This document shows, piece by piece, positions 16,325 to 25,694 of a stretch of 64,000 nt of DNA. Within the stretch, counting starts at the first letter, position 1. Each line of letters starts with the position of its first letter. The stretch is from Paenibacillus tepidiphilus (GTDB lineage: Bacteria > Bacillota > Bacilli > Paenibacillales > Paenibacillaceae): the NCBI RefSeq assembly GCF_008635795.1, contig NZ_VWRQ01000011.1, forward strand, positions 124,001 to 188,000, given 5' to 3'. The notes beneath the pieces were generated by a model that was given only the letters and a program-made list of their open reading frames with translations, did no database searches and was not told the DNA's origin. The position numbers were made by a program, and so were the translations under genes.

Positions 16325-18709
16325 TTAAATAATCGTAACTACATAGTGCTTCCCTGACGTTACAGGAAAATCCAAAACGCCGCCGGCAGAGTGAATGCCG
16401 TCCACCGGTTTGCCCTCTGTGGATATTTGCATGTTCCGGGCGGCAAGCAATCGGCAGTGCTGTGTCCGGGACGCTGTAATCACAGCCTTGGACAGCCTTC
16501 CGCTGCTCCACTCCACATCGACTGTGTAGCCCCCGCGGGCCCGCAGACCTTTCACGTATCCGTCCGGCCAGCAGTCAGGCAGCGCCGGCAGCAGCTCCAG
16601 GAAGTCCTGATGCGACTGCAGCAGCATCTCGGCGATGCCGGAGGTGGCGGCAAAATTGCCGTCGATCTGGAATGGCGGATGAGCATCGAACAGATTGGCA
16701 TAAACCCCGCCCTCCGCCTTCCGGTGATGAGCCGGTTCGTTCTCCTTAACCAGGGTCAGCAGGTTGGTGATCAGCCGTTCGGCACGGTTGCCGTCCTTGA
16801 ATCGGGCCCATAAGCCGATTTTCCAGCCAAGGCTCCAGCCCGTACCGTTATCTCCGCGGATTTCAAGCGAGGTTCTGGCCGCGCTGTAATATTCAGGCGC
16901 CGCCTTTTCGGAGATCAGCCTGCCGGGATATACGCCTACCAGATGGGACACATGGCGGTGATGCACATCCTCCTCCCGGAAATCCTCCGACCACTCCTGC
17001 AGGCGGTTTGCTTCTCCAATGGATAATGGGCGCAGACGTTTCCGCTGAAGCTTAAGATTCGCCGCAAATTCATTATCCATAAGCAGCCGTTCCGCCGCGG
17101 CCACGCAGTTGTCGAACAGTTCCGTGATCAGCGCTATATCCATCGCCGTTGCCGCGCCGACTGCATGTTGCTGATCCCCAACCCTAAACTTATGCTCTGG
17201 TGAAGTTGAAGGCGATGTTATGAGATAGCCTTCATGATCTTCAATCAGCCAGTCCAGACAGAAGAGCGCCGCCGCTTTCATGACCGGATAAGCTGTTTCA
17301 CGCAAGAACTTATCGTCCAGGCCAAAAGCGTAATGCTCCCATAAATGCTGCGTTAGCCACACGGCGCCCATCGGCCAGAAAGCCCACACCGGATCGCCTG
17401 CCCCATAAGCGCCAACCGGTGCCGTCTGCCCCCACAGATCTGTATTATGATGCGCAACCCACCCCCGGGCGCCGTAATTGATTTCAGCGGTCTTCCTGCC
17501 GTTCACCGCCAGGCTGCCGATGAAATCCAGCAGCGGCTGATGCAGCTCCGCCATATTGCAGGTCTCCGCCGGCCAGTAATTCATTTCAGTATTGATGTTA
17601 AGGGTATAATTGCTGCTCCAGGGCGGACGTGTATCCTGATTCCATATTCCCTGCAGCGTGGCCGGCTGTGATCCCGGCCGGGAGCTTGCGATCAGCAGAT
17701 ATCTGCCGTAATGAAACAACAGCTCGACCAGCCCGGGGTCGCTGCTGCCGAATTCGGCAATCCGCCGGTCTGTCGGCATATCGGCAGGCGCCTTGCTCTC
17801 GCCGAGCCGCAATTCCACCCGGTTGAATAGTTGCCGGTGATCCTGCAGATGGGCTTGCAGCAAGTCTGCGTAACTCTTGCCAAGTGCGGCGGCAACGGCT
17901 GCGGCTGTGATGAGCTCCGGGTGGATATCCGGGCTGCTTGCCCGAAGGACTGGATCGAAGCTGGTCGCTGCGCTGAAGAGCAGAAGCGCTGTATTGGCGC
18001 CCGTAATCTGCAGGCCTGCGGCTCCCGAGCTGATGGTCCCGCCTTCCTGTACCACGGCAAGCCGTCCCTGGAATCTTAATCCTCTGGATGTGCCGGTTTC
18101 GCCGTAGCGGACAGGCTCACCGTCATCATGATAATTCGGATTCACATGCTCCGGTGCCTGGCCAAAGAGGATGTATTGGTCTTCGCCGGCCTGAGTCTCG
18201 TGGCGAAGCGGACTGTCCAGTGCGGCACGAAAGCTGAGCGCCCCTTCCCGGCTCGCCGTCAGCCGGACAATAAGAATCTGGTCCGGATACGATGCGAAGA
18301 CCTCACGGGTGTACTGGACGCCGCCAAGCTCATATTGGACGGTGACAACGCCGGTCGAGAGGTCCAGCTTTTTGCGGTATGTCCCCCGGTTGGCAGCCTG
18401 TCCATGCTCCATAGTGATGTTCAGGTCACCCAGCGGAAGATAGGACTGGGTGTAGGGCCCCATCATCTCTTTACAGAGGCTGTCGGCCTCTTCATACCGC
18501 TTGTCTGCAATCAGCCTGCGGATTTGCGGCAGAACTTCCCTGGCCCTGGGATTGTTCCAGTCCCGGGGATAACCAGACCAAAGCGTATCTTCGTTCAGCG
18601 CAATCCGTTCCTTCTCTATACCGCCGAACACCATGGCTCCGAGCTTGCCGTTCCCCACAGGCAGCGCATCCGTCCAGTAGACGGCCGGTGTATGAAACTG
18701 GATATTCAT
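16325..18709 (-). CDS. Glycoside hydrolase family 95 (alpha-L-fucosidase/galactosidase type)
   Basis: 794 residues, typical for GH95, with no signal peptide. N-terminal beta-sandwich with [15 protein letters not shown] and Asn-Glu-Asp-Thr-Leu-Trp-Ser-Gly (about residues 12-45). The (alpha/alpha)6 barrel carries [10 protein letters not shown], Ser-Thr-Ser-Pro-Glu and Gln-Ile-Asp-Gly-Asn-Phe-Ala-Ala, which hold the catalytic Asn, Glu and Asp of the family. It inverts alpha-1,2-fucosidic or related galactosidic linkages found on xyloglucan and rhamnogalacturonan. GGAGG 10 nt before ATG 18709 decides the start. The ATG at 18751 has no such site. Confidence 0.92.
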   Translation of the reverse strand: MNIQFHTPAVYWTDALPVGNGKLGAMVFGGIEKERIALNEDTLWSGYPRDWNNPRAREVLPQIRRLIADKRYEEADSLCKEMMGPYTQSYLPLGDLNITMEHGQAANRGTYRKKLDLSTGVVTVQYELGGVQYTREVFASYPDQILIVRLTASREGALSFRAALDSPLRHETQAGEDQYILFGQAPEHVNPNYHDDGEPVRYGETGTSRGLRFQGRLAVVQEGGTISSGAAGLQITGANTALLLFSAATSFDPVLRASSPDIHPELITAAAVAAALGKSYADLLQAHLQDHRQLFNRVELRLGESKAPADMPTDRRIAEFGSSDPGLVELLFHYGRYLLIASSRPGSQPATLQGIWNQDTRPPWSSNYTLNINTEMNYWPAETCNMAELHQPLLDFIGSLAVNGRKTAEINYGARGWVAHHNTDLWGQTAPVGAYGAGDPVWAFWPMGAVWLTQHLWEHYAFGLDDKFLRETAYPVMKAAALFCLDWLIEDHEGYLITSPSTSPEHKFRVGDQQHAVGAATAMDIALITELFDNCVAAAERLLMDNEFAANLKLQRKRLRPLSIGEANRLQEWSEDFREEDVHHRHVSHLVGVYPGRLISEKAAPEYYSAARTSLEIRGDNGTGWSLGWKIGLWARFKDGNRAERLITNLLTLVKENEPAHHRKAEGGVYANLFDAHPPFQIDGNFAATSGIAEMLLQSHQDFLELLPALPDCWPDGYVKGLRARGGYTVDVEWSSGRLSKAVITASRTQHCRLLAARNMQISTEGKPVDGIHSAGGVLDFPVTSGKHYVVTII

Positions 18710-18951
18710 CGACAATAAGCCTCCAATCGACTGGATATGGTTCTCTTCCATCCTAACAAGCTTAGACTGGATGAATGAATGTTCAATCTTAACTTTCTCT
18801 TGTACAAAACTATCAAAAAGGATGAGACACAGTGATTTAAGTGTTAGACTGAGAATATAAAAGATATGGGCAGTCGTTTCTTCGTTTCACAAAAGGCCGG
18901 TTTACAACATAAGGGGTCCTGTGTCAGCAGGGTACTAAGAAAGGAGAATTA

Positions 18952-19184
18952 ATAAAGAGATTTTCTTTTGGATTTCTGATGTTGATTACCTTATTATGTG
19001 GCTGTAGCAGTAACGATCAAACTGAAAATTTATAGATGAGACAAGCCAATCCATCTGGTGGATGGGTGAGAATGGTTTTTTGGCCGGATATGTTTATTAC
19101 ATTAATGGGAACTTGGATCAGTTAGGTGATTACAAATTAAAGGTTTCTGACCTCATAGACTTAGTTAATCAGGTTATACAATAA
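18952..19184 (+). pseudogene. Decayed small lipoprotein gene (non-standard start plus frameshift)
   Basis: AAGGAG is followed 5 nt later by ATA-AAG-AGA, which would read Met-Lys-Arg if ATA were ATG. A hydrophobic stretch and lipobox Leu-Cys-Gly-Cys-Ser-Ser-Asn follow. The frame stops at TAG (19031) just after an A4 run (19025-19028). Adding one A gives a continuous frame of about 77 codons to TAA at 19184, containing Trp-Trp-Met-Gly-Glu-Asn-Gly-Phe and ending Leu-Val-Asn-Gln-Val-Ile-Gln. The good ribosome binding site, lipobox and coherent second half indicate a former secreted lipoprotein. I do not recognise the family. An ATA start is not normally used, so two lesions are likely. Confidence 0.5.
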
Positions 19185-19244
19185 GAAGACGAAGGTTTAA
19201 CCTGAACTTCACGAATCAATACATACAAATATTAAGGTGGTCTT

Positions 19245-20066
19245 ATGCACAAACGGCTGTTTCCGGTCCTGACCGAAAAGGATAAACAACTGCCCTTCTA
19301 TCTTGTCGATGCGGGAGTCCATTGGAATCAGGAGCATATCAACAATCCGGACGGTTATCTGTATCAGTGGATTCAATGCGTGGAAGGCGAGGGTGAATTG
19401 CTTACCGGCGGGCGGACCTTCCGGGTCAAGGAAGGAACTGCAATGCTGCTGTTCAAAGGGGCTGCGCATGAGTATTATGCCGTCACCTCCTCCTGGGTCG
19501 TGAACTGGCTCGTCTTCGACGGTCATCAGGTGGAAGCTTTGTTGAAGCAGGCCGGGCTGCAGGCTTCGGGAGTGATGTATACGTCCAGGCCGGAGCTTTT
19601 TTTGGCAAAAATCCAGGGCATGATGGATCTCCAGCAGTCGGATTACGCCCTGAAGAATCTGCAGTGGTCCGCTCACATGTATACGTTCCTGACGGATGTT
19701 ATCCAATTCGCCTCAACGACGCCGGATGCCAGCGCATCGAGCCTGAATCTCCGGCTGAAGCCGCTGCTGGATTATATCGACCGCAACTCCCACAAGCCGC
19801 TGACGCTGGAGGCTATGGCCGGGGTTATGGGGATTACGCCGCAGCATTTATGTACCGTCTTCAAAAAGACGACCCATATCCGGATCTTTCAATATATCCA
19901 TTCGGTCCGGATCAAGAAGAGCAAGGAGCTGCTGCTGCAGCATCCCCTGATGCCGGTAAAAGAAATCGCCTTTCTGGCCGGTTTCGAGGACGCCAATTAT
20001 TTCAGCACTGTCTTTAAAAAGCACGAGCAATTAACCCCCATTCAATACCGGAAGCTGTATTGTTAA
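19245..20066 (+). CDS. AraC family transcriptional regulator (cupin sensor plus two HTH motifs)
   Basis: 273 residues. An AraC-type cupin sugar-sensing domain (about 15-130, with Tyr-Gln-Trp-Ile-Gln-Cys-Val-Glu-Gly-Glu-Gly) precedes a C-terminal DNA-binding domain (about 170-272). That domain contains Leu-Thr-Leu-Glu-Ala-Met-Ala-Gly-Val-Met-Gly-Ile-Thr-Pro-Gln-His-Leu and Ile-Ala-Phe-Leu-Ala-Gly-Phe-Glu-Asp-Ala-Asn-Tyr-Phe-Ser. It stands divergent from the GH95 gene across a region of about 530 bp that contains the decayed lipoprotein, and probably controls GH95. AAGGTGG precedes the ATG. Confidence 0.88.
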   Translation: MHKRLFPVLTEKDKQLPFYLVDAGVHWNQEHINNPDGYLYQWIQCVEGEGELLTGGRTFRVKEGTAMLLFKGAAHEYYAVTSSWVVNWLVFDGHQVEALLKQAGLQASGVMYTSRPELFLAKIQGMMDLQQSDYALKNLQWSAHMYTFLTDVIQFASTTPDASASSLNLRLKPLLDYIDRNSHKPLTLEAMAGVMGITPQHLCTVFKKTTHIRIFQYIHSVRIKKSKELLLQHPLMPVKEIAFLAGFEDANYFSTVFKKHEQLTPIQYRKLYC

Positions 20067-20089
20067 GGCATTGAACGAAGAACGCCAAC

Positions 20090-20118
20090 AAGACCGCCTT
20101 ATACAGGGCGGTCTTATT
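20090..20118 (+). terminator. Terminator after the AraC gene
   Basis: Stem AAGACCGCC with GGCGGTCTT (20090-20098 and 20107-20115), loop of 8 nt, then TATTTG. It lies 24 bp past the stop. Confidence 0.75.
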
Positions 20119-20168
20119 TGGCCAGTCTGTTGGTGCCCAACTGCGCAAGGCGGCTGATTTCAGGTGCT

Positions 20169-21221
20169 TTACGGAGCAGTAACGGGTACACCTGAAGCAA
20201 TTGCCGTCTCTATCGCCAGCGACAGGCGGACATCAACCAAGGCTTCGGTGAGAGAATAGAAGCTTGTACCGGTTCTGATGTAATCATCCATCCGGACGAG
20301 CGTTTCGGCAATCGCCAGCTCTTCATCGGACAGCGGAGCCGGGTAGAACGGGCTGATGTACAGCCGCTCGGAACCTGCCCACAGCTCCCGCAGCGACAAT
20401 GGAGCCAGACTCCCCTCCATACCGTCCTGGATGCGGCGGATGGTGAGGGTGTCGAACATTCCGCTGTCCAAGCTGCGGGTCACCTCATTGTCCCGGATCT
20501 CTCCGTGCGAGCCACGGATCAGAACCCGGTTCTGCCGCAGGGGGGAGAAGTATTGCGAGCGCGTAAAATCATAGACGGCGCTCTTGCCGCCCTCGAAGGA
20601 TAATAATGCAATGTCGTGCCGCTCCAGCTCCACTCCGTCTCCGGTATCCCGGCCCCGGACAGGCACCTCCAGCACCGGATGCGTGAACTGCTGGGCCACG
20701 ATCCTGCAGCGTTCATCCCTAAGATCCAGCCAGCGGCGGATCAGCGCGATGCCGTGATAGCCGTGCCCTGCGGATACCTGCACATGCCGCACTTCGCCCA
20801 GGGCCCCGGAGCGGATTAGCGCGCTCCGGGCGGCATGATGCGGCAGCAGCGGATACTGCTCCGCTACCTGAATACGCGGGCTCTGCGCAGCGACTGCCTC
20901 CATCTGCCGCAGCGCGGCACTATCATGGGCCGGCGGCGTCTCGGCCAGCACCGGAATGCCGTGCGCGGCAAGCTCTGCCAGCACAGCGGGCGCGGCCGCT
21001 TTGGCGACAGCCGCCACCACAAAGTCGCAATCCCGTGCGAGCTCCTGCGGCGTCCGGCAGAGCCTGAGGCCCAGCCTAGCGGCAAGGTCGCGGTATTTGT
21101 CCGGATTGCGTACAACCACCCCGGCGGGCTCGAACCATTGCGGAAGCTGGCGGGCAATCCGCACATACTGCTCCCCGCGCCAGCCCAGCCCGATTAATCC
21201 AAAACGTATCGGTCTGCTCAT
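20169..21221 (-). CDS. Gfo/Idh/MocA family NAD(P)-dependent oxidoreductase
   Basis: 350 residues. N-terminal Rossmann fold with Gly-Leu-Ile-Gly-Leu-Gly-Trp-Arg-Gly (about 8-16), then Val-Ala-Glu-Gln-Tyr-Pro (about 118-123) where the family has Glu-Lys-Pro/Glu-Gln. The C-terminal alpha/beta domain has Gly-His-Gly-Tyr-His-Gly and His-Asp-Ile-Ala-Leu-Leu. Relatives oxidise or reduce sugars, inositols or deoxysugars. The genes around it are carbohydrate enzymes and AraC regulators, so a sugar substrate is likely. GGAGG with better spacing points to the second of two adjacent ATGs (21221). Confidence 0.85.
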   Translation of the reverse strand: MSRPIRFGLIGLGWRGEQYVRIARQLPQWFEPAGVVVRNPDKYRDLAARLGLRLCRTPQELARDCDFVVAAVAKAAAPAVLAELAAHGIPVLAETPPAHDSAALRQMEAVAAQSPRIQVAEQYPLLPHHAARSALIRSGALGEVRHVQVSAGHGYHGIALIRRWLDLRDERCRIVAQQFTHPVLEVPVRGRDTGDGVELERHDIALLSFEGGKSAVYDFTRSQYFSPLRQNRVLIRGSHGEIRDNEVTRSLDSGMFDTLTIRRIQDGMEGSLAPLSLRELWAGSERLYISPFYPAPLSDEELAIAETLVRMDDYIRTGTSFYSLTEALVDVRLSLAIETAIASGVPVTAP

Positions 21222-21440
21222 CATACACCTCCATGCGGGCCCGGCTGCACTGCAAGCTGAAGCTGCCGGCGGCCGGTAGACCGGCCGGACACCCGCTACC
21301 TTATTATAGCTGCTGATTGCTTCCTGGGCACTGTTCGGCTCCTCGCGCCTAACACAATCACTCCTGTGTGCGAAGTTAACTTATACCTCAACATTACAGG
21401 AGCGCTGTACTGGCCACAATTCACGAAGTTCGCAACATAA

Positions 21441-21469
21441 TGGACTATTCTCTTGTTTCGGTCTATACT
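21441..21469 (+). promoter_or_regulatory. Sigma-A-type promoter for the AraC gene at 21504
   Basis: TGGACT (21441-21446), a 17-bp spacer and TATACT (21464-21469). Transcription would start near 21476, downstream of the earlier in-frame TTG at 21453, which supports the GTG start at 21504. Confidence 0.55.
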
Positions 21470-21503
21470 ATCTCTGATCCGACCGAAAGGAGTGTCTGTA
21501 CCT

Positions 21504-22379
21504 GTGAAGAAAACCGAAGGCTTCGAATCGGAGAAAATCATCGTCCTCCCAGCGTATTTGCTGGAGCAAATTGTCGCCCACCCGCTGAACAAGAGACTGT
21601 ACATAACGGATATCGGCTTTTTCCCGCGGGCACAGTATCATTACAGGGAGCGGCCGGAGGGCTGTGATACCTGCATTCTGATCTATTGTGCAGAAGGAAG
21701 AGGTCTTGTGACCATGAACGGCGCCCAGCATGTGCTGACCGATCGCCAGCTGATCGTCATCCCGGCAGATACGCCGCACTCATACTGGACGGAGAGCGAG
21801 CAGCCATGGACGATTTACTGGTTTCATTTCCAAGGTGAACAGGCCGGGGATTACTCTGCTCTGTTGAAGGGAGGGCTAGGGCCACTGACGCTTGCCGCCC
21901 CTGATTCCGACAAATTCATCTCGCTGTTCCACCAGTGCTTCGACCTGCTCTCGGGCGGGGCTTACTCCGCTTCGCACCAGATTCTCGCCATGCAGACGGC
22001 CGCCTACGCCATGAGCCTGCTCGGGCTGCTCCCGGACCGTGAGGACGAGGACCGTCAACGGCAATATATCGAATCCGCCATTCATCTGATGAATCTGAAA
22101 CTGGAGGACAGCCTGACACTGGATGAAATTGCCCAATATACCCAGATCTCCAAGCAGCATCTCAATCATCTGTTCAAAAGCTCCGTCGGGTTTGCCCCGA
22201 TCGACTACTATCTGCGGCTGAAGATGCGGCGTGCGAGCCAGCTTCTTGATCTCACTACGCTCAGCATCAAGGAAATCTGCCATGCCCTCGGCTTCAAGGA
22301 CCCGTATTATTTCTCTCGGCTGTTCCGCAAGATCAACGGGCTCTCGCCCACCGATTACCGGAATAAGCTCAAGGGCTGA
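21504..22379 (+). CDS. AraC family transcriptional regulator
   Basis: 291 residues from the GTG. The N-terminal cupin domain (about 25-150) has His-Tyr-Arg-Glu-Arg-Pro-Glu-Gly-Cys-Asp and Val-Ile-Pro-Ala-Asp-Thr-Pro-His-Ser-Tyr-Trp. The C-terminal double HTH (about 190-290) has Leu-Asp-Glu-Ile-Ala-Gln-Tyr-Thr-Gln-Ile-Ser-Lys-Gln-His-Leu and Ile-Cys-His-Ala-Leu-Gly-Phe-Lys-Asp-Pro-Tyr-Tyr-Phe-Ser. AAGGAG lies 11 nt upstream. It is divergent from the Gfo/Idh/MocA oxidoreductase gene, its likely target. It ends 8 bp from the convergent hypothetical gene. Confidence 0.87.
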   Translation: MKKTEGFESEKIIVLPAYLLEQIVAHPLNKRLYITDIGFFPRAQYHYRERPEGCDTCILIYCAEGRGLVTMNGAQHVLTDRQLIVIPADTPHSYWTESEQPWTIYWFHFQGEQAGDYSALLKGGLGPLTLAAPDSDKFISLFHQCFDLLSGGAYSASHQILAMQTAAYAMSLLGLLPDREDEDRQRQYIESAIHLMNLKLEDSLTLDEIAQYTQISKQHLNHLFKSSVGFAPIDYYLRLKMRRASQLLDLTTLSIKEICHALGFKDPYYFSRLFRKINGLSPTDYRNKLKG

Positions 22380-22387
22380 ACGGGACT

Positions 22388-23353
22388 CTATTTCGCTGGC
22401 ATCCGCACCGGAATTAACCCGTCCGGCTTCATCCGGTATTCCCGGATCTCTGTAGAACCGATATCCGAGGCCTCGTAGACCAGATCGTTCCGCAGCATGA
22501 CGGAATCCGCTTGCAAGGCATCGTTAATACAGGCCTCCTCTGCGCGTCCATCATGCCAGCGGTAGGCATAGGCGGTCATCGGCAGTCCGTGGGCGGCGAC
22601 GGCCTCCGCATTTCCGTCCCCGTCCAGATCCCGTTCGGCGGTATGGCCAGTGTCGACCCGCAGGACTCCTGCCGGCCGGCCGTCGGCGCCGATCCGGTAA
22701 TAGCTGCTTAGAGTATTGTTCGCTCCGAGTCCTCCGACGACCTTCAGCAGTCTTCCGCCGAACAAATCCGCAGCATTTGCATGCAGATCTTCAGGACGGC
22801 GGTAGTTATAAGTGCCGATATCACCAAGCTCATAATGCCCCTGCTGTGTTGTTAAATCCGCATAAATATAATCATCATCGCCAGCAAGTGTGTAAAATAT
22901 GACCCCCACATGTTCGAAACCCTCTACCTGCACCTCAGAAATGACCGCTGCGCCTGCAGGCAGGCCATCCACGGAAGACACCGACGGTATTCCGGCAGGC
23001 TGCCAGTCCAGCGGGATCATCTCCACAGAAGCCATTTCGCGCGATTTAGGGTGAGTGTTACCGGCAGAAATTACCTCACTCCCTTCAGGTTCTGCGATAA
23101 CCGGGCTCTTTTCTGGCACTGCGGTTAGCAGGCTCCCTTCAGGCGCTGCGATTCCCGGGCTCTCTGCTGGCGCTGCGGCTAGAGCTGTCCTCCCTTCATG
23201 CGTTACAGGGTTCCCGAGAGAGGATGTGCTGCCAGTCTCCTGCCGAATCCCCTTGCTTCCGTCTTCCAAGCCGGACATTCCCCTGGTGGCCATTACTGCT
23301 GCTATCAGCAGAACAGCGAGTACTCCTGCTATCGGGTAAACCATTGATTTCAT
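22388..23353 (-). CDS. Membrane-anchored hypothetical protein with a low-complexity stalk
   Basis: 321 residues, family not recognised. One N-terminal membrane anchor (about 5-23) is followed by a low-complexity region with imperfect 12-residue repeats of the type Ala-Pro-Ala-Glu-Ser-Pro-Gly-Ile-Ala-Ala-Pro-Glu-Gly-Ser (about 60-105). The C-terminal extracellular domain has an Asp-Leu-Asp-Gly-Asp-Gly-Asn calcium-type loop (about 240-246) and resembles an FG-GAP or VCBS-like fold. GGAGAGGGGGG before ATG 23353 decides the start; the open frame upstream has no ribosome binding site. It is convergent with an AraC gene, and the function is unknown. Confidence 0.7.
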   Translation of the reverse strand: MKSMVYPIAGVLAVLLIAAVMATRGMSGLEDGSKGIRQETGSTSSLGNPVTHEGRTALAAAPAESPGIAAPEGSLLTAVPEKSPVIAEPEGSEVISAGNTHPKSREMASVEMIPLDWQPAGIPSVSSVDGLPAGAAVISEVQVEGFEHVGVIFYTLAGDDDYIYADLTTQQGHYELGDIGTYNYRRPEDLHANAADLFGGRLLKVVGGLGANNTLSSYYRIGADGRPAGVLRVDTGHTAERDLDGDGNAEAVAAHGLPMTAYAYRWHDGRAEEACINDALQADSVMLRNDLVYEASDIGSTEIREYRMKPDGLIPVRMPAK

Positions 23354-23454
23354 CGACCTGCCCCCCTCTCCAGATGCTATACAGACAGTATAATCAGACC
23401 GGACAGCCCGGAAATGACGTTCCCGTCGCCTGAAGGTTAAAATCTTGTCGCAAA

Positions 23455-23481
23455 AAGCAAACATCCCCCATACCGGGGGAT
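23455..23481 (-). terminator. Terminator after the first GH2 gene
   Basis: Minus-strand hairpin ATCCCCC/GGGGGAT (23463-23481) with a 5-nt loop, followed by GTTTGCTTTTTG. It starts 27 bp past the stop. Confidence 0.65.
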
Positions 23482-23507
23482 ATAAGTACGAACCGTTATT
23501 AAGCTAT

Positions 23508-25481
23508 TTACAGCTTTATCCACTGTTCAAGCACTTGGAAACCGCCGGGCCGGCGGATTTCTGCATGAACCCTGCCGGATAGGCCTTGCGTCTCCACGGC
23601 AATCTCCGTCTGTTCACCCGGAGCCAATGGCGGAATTTCAAAGCTATTCTCTCCTTCGCTTTCCGCTACAGACAAGAGCAACCGGTATCCGGCAACAGAA
23701 TACGCGGGAAGCTCATGGCTGCAGGTCACTCGGCAGAGCAGAATTCTGGCGGAACCGCTGCCGCTGTGTACCACCTCAAGCCTGACCGGTGCCGATACCT
23801 CCTGCAGCAGACGATAAGACGGCTTCTCGTTCCCGTAAAGATCGGTTACCCCATGCACGCGCTGGCGCAGCCGTCCCTCACCTTCCTCGCCCATTTGGGT
23901 GCGGTAATCGTTGAGGTTGAAATAGATCATCCCGGCAATGTTCGGAATTTTGCGGTAGATATCCATTTTTTCAAGCAGCTGCTCCCTGCGCCGCTCATCG
24001 CCGCCGCTAAAGGCCGGCTCGCACAAGCCAAACTCCGACACGACAATCGGTTTGTCCGGATAGGCCGCGATCATTCGCTGCACCGTCTCGTCCATATCAT
24101 GCTCACCGTGCCAGGTCCCGATATAATCGTTCCACATAATGGCATCGCCTGCACCGGTGGCGTCGGCAGCCGGATCGAGATGTACGGTGTTGCTCACGTA
24201 ATTCACCATCCGGGAGGAATCCAGACTGTGGATAAATGCTTTCATATCTTCAACAAAACGAACCGTTACCCGGGACTGCCCGTCCAGCTCGTTGCCGACT
24301 CCCCAGGCGATCACACTGGGATGATGGTTGTGGCGGGAGATCATCTCGTATAGCTGCTGCTGCACCAGCGCCGCCGTCTCTCCGGCGGGCTCGGCAGGCT
24401 GCTGCCACAGCGGGATTTCTTCCTGGACCAGAATTCCGTAGCGGTCACACCATTCCAGCAGCCGTTCGCTTTGCTGCCAATGAAAACGAGTAAATACGCA
24501 GTTAGCCAGCTTAAGCTGCTGCAATACCCGCATGATATCCTCTTCCGATTCGGCCATTCCTGTATCCGGGCGGGAGCCCGGCATCCATTCCACGCCGGCC
24601 AATCTTACGGGCTCTCCGTTCAGCAGAAACCGGCTGCCTTCCGCCTTGAATTCACGGAACCCGATGCTCTTCGTCACTTCATCCTGCACTTGTCCTCCGG
24701 CTACAATTCGCACCGTGAATTCATACAAATGGGGATGATCAAAATGCCAAAGCTCGATGCCGCCGACTCTAATCTCCGGCAGTTGTATAATGCCGCTTGG
24801 ATAAGCAGTCGTATGTGAACCCGCCCATACCGTGTCGCCCTTCCGCTGCAGCAGCAGCTCAAGCTGGAGCTCCTGCCCGGCAGCATGCAGTCCTTGATGG
24901 AGCGTAAGCGTCCCTGTAATTACGCCGGTGGCTTCGGATTGACCACTACCTGGCAGCAGCGGAGCCGCCTGGATAAAAACAGCATCTATAGCCGCTTCGC
25001 CGGTGATTGACATTGTTACTTCACGTATGATTCCGCCGTCATCGGCCCAATCAAAGCTGTTGCCTCTGGGCAGAGCCGTCTCGCTGTTCCCGTTATCGGC
25101 GGATACGACCAGCAGATTCTCTGCTCCGGCGATGATGAACGGCGTTGCTTCAATTCTGAAGGCGGTGTAACCCGAGTTGAGATGACTGCCCGCCAGTTCC
25201 CCGTTAATCCAGATGGCGGCATCGTGATAGACGGCTTCGAAATCAAGCCACACCCGTCCCCCCGGCCGAAGCTCCGGAGTCTGGAAGCGGCTCTCGTACC
25301 AGCCCAGCCCGCGGTAATTCTCTGATGCCGGCTGCACATTCCAGGTATGCGGGACATCTACCGCTTCGGGAGCCGGCAGTCCGGAGCCCGCCCAGCCCTC
25401 CACAAGCCCTGTTCCTTCAGGGTCCATCTGAAATTTCCATCCTTCACTGAGCACTATAGTTGTTCTACCAAGCTGTTCCAC
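23508..25481 (-). CDS. Glycoside hydrolase family 2 (beta-galactosidase/related)
   Basis: 657 residues with no signal peptide. Sugar-binding jelly roll (about 10-170, with Val-Pro-His-Thr-Trp-Asn and Tyr-Glu-Ser-Arg-Phe), immunoglobulin-like domain (about 175-285), TIM barrel (about 285-570) and a C-terminal domain. The acid/base Glu is in Ala-Trp-Gly-Val-Gly-Asn-Glu-Leu and the nucleophile Glu in Val-Val-Ser-Glu-Phe-Gly. It is probably an intracellular exo-beta-glycosidase acting on oligosaccharides from pectin or hemicellulose. The GTG at 25481 has AGGAG 8 nt upstream; the GTG at 25490 overlaps that site. The region upstream (25482-25663) has no intact gene. Confidence 0.9.
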   Translation of the reverse strand: MEQLGRTTIVLSEGWKFQMDPEGTGLVEGWAGSGLPAPEAVDVPHTWNVQPASENYRGLGWYESRFQTPELRPGGRVWLDFEAVYHDAAIWINGELAGSHLNSGYTAFRIEATPFIIAGAENLLVVSADNGNSETALPRGNSFDWADDGGIIREVTMSITGEAAIDAVFIQAAPLLPGSGQSEATGVITGTLTLHQGLHAAGQELQLELLLQRKGDTVWAGSHTTAYPSGIIQLPEIRVGGIELWHFDHPHLYEFTVRIVAGGQVQDEVTKSIGFREFKAEGSRFLLNGEPVRLAGVEWMPGSRPDTGMAESEEDIMRVLQQLKLANCVFTRFHWQQSERLLEWCDRYGILVQEEIPLWQQPAEPAGETAALVQQQLYEMISRHNHHPSVIAWGVGNELDGQSRVTVRFVEDMKAFIHSLDSSRMVNYVSNTVHLDPAADATGAGDAIMWNDYIGTWHGEHDMDETVQRMIAAYPDKPIVVSEFGLCEPAFSGGDERRREQLLEKMDIYRKIPNIAGMIYFNLNDYRTQMGEEGEGRLRQRVHGVTDLYGNEKPSYRLLQEVSAPVRLEVVHSGSGSARILLCRVTCSHELPAYSVAGYRLLLSVAESEGENSFEIPPLAPGEQTEIAVETQGLSGRVHAEIRRPGGFQVLEQWIKL

Positions 25482-25538
25482 GCTGCTCACTCCTATCGTC
25501 TTCGTCGCAGTATCCTTTGCAGGCTAATTCCAATGTAA

Positions 25539-25694
25539 CGTAAGCGGGCGTGGAAGGAAATTAATGATCTTCGGCACTTCATGGACTATATTCTTACCGT
25601 GCCGGAATTCCGGCAGGGCCTCACCGCAGGTACCGCGCAGGACTATCGAGAGGTGGCTACGCATTATTCGTTCTTTCTTCTGCTGCAGCGGTAG
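25539..25694 (+). pseudogene. Possible 3' fragment of a lost gene (51 codons, no start)
   Basis: After a stop at 25536 the frame runs 51 codons to TAG 25692-25694, with coding-like composition: Trp-Lys-Glu-Ile-Asn-Asp-Leu-Arg-His-Phe-Met-Asp-Tyr-Ile near its start and Asp-Tyr-Arg-Glu-Val-Ala-Thr-His-Tyr-Ser-Phe-Phe near its end. There is no ribosome binding site, and the only ATG is internal. It overlaps the 3' end of the convergent AraC gene by 31 bp. I do not recognise the family. It could be chance. Confidence 0.25.
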
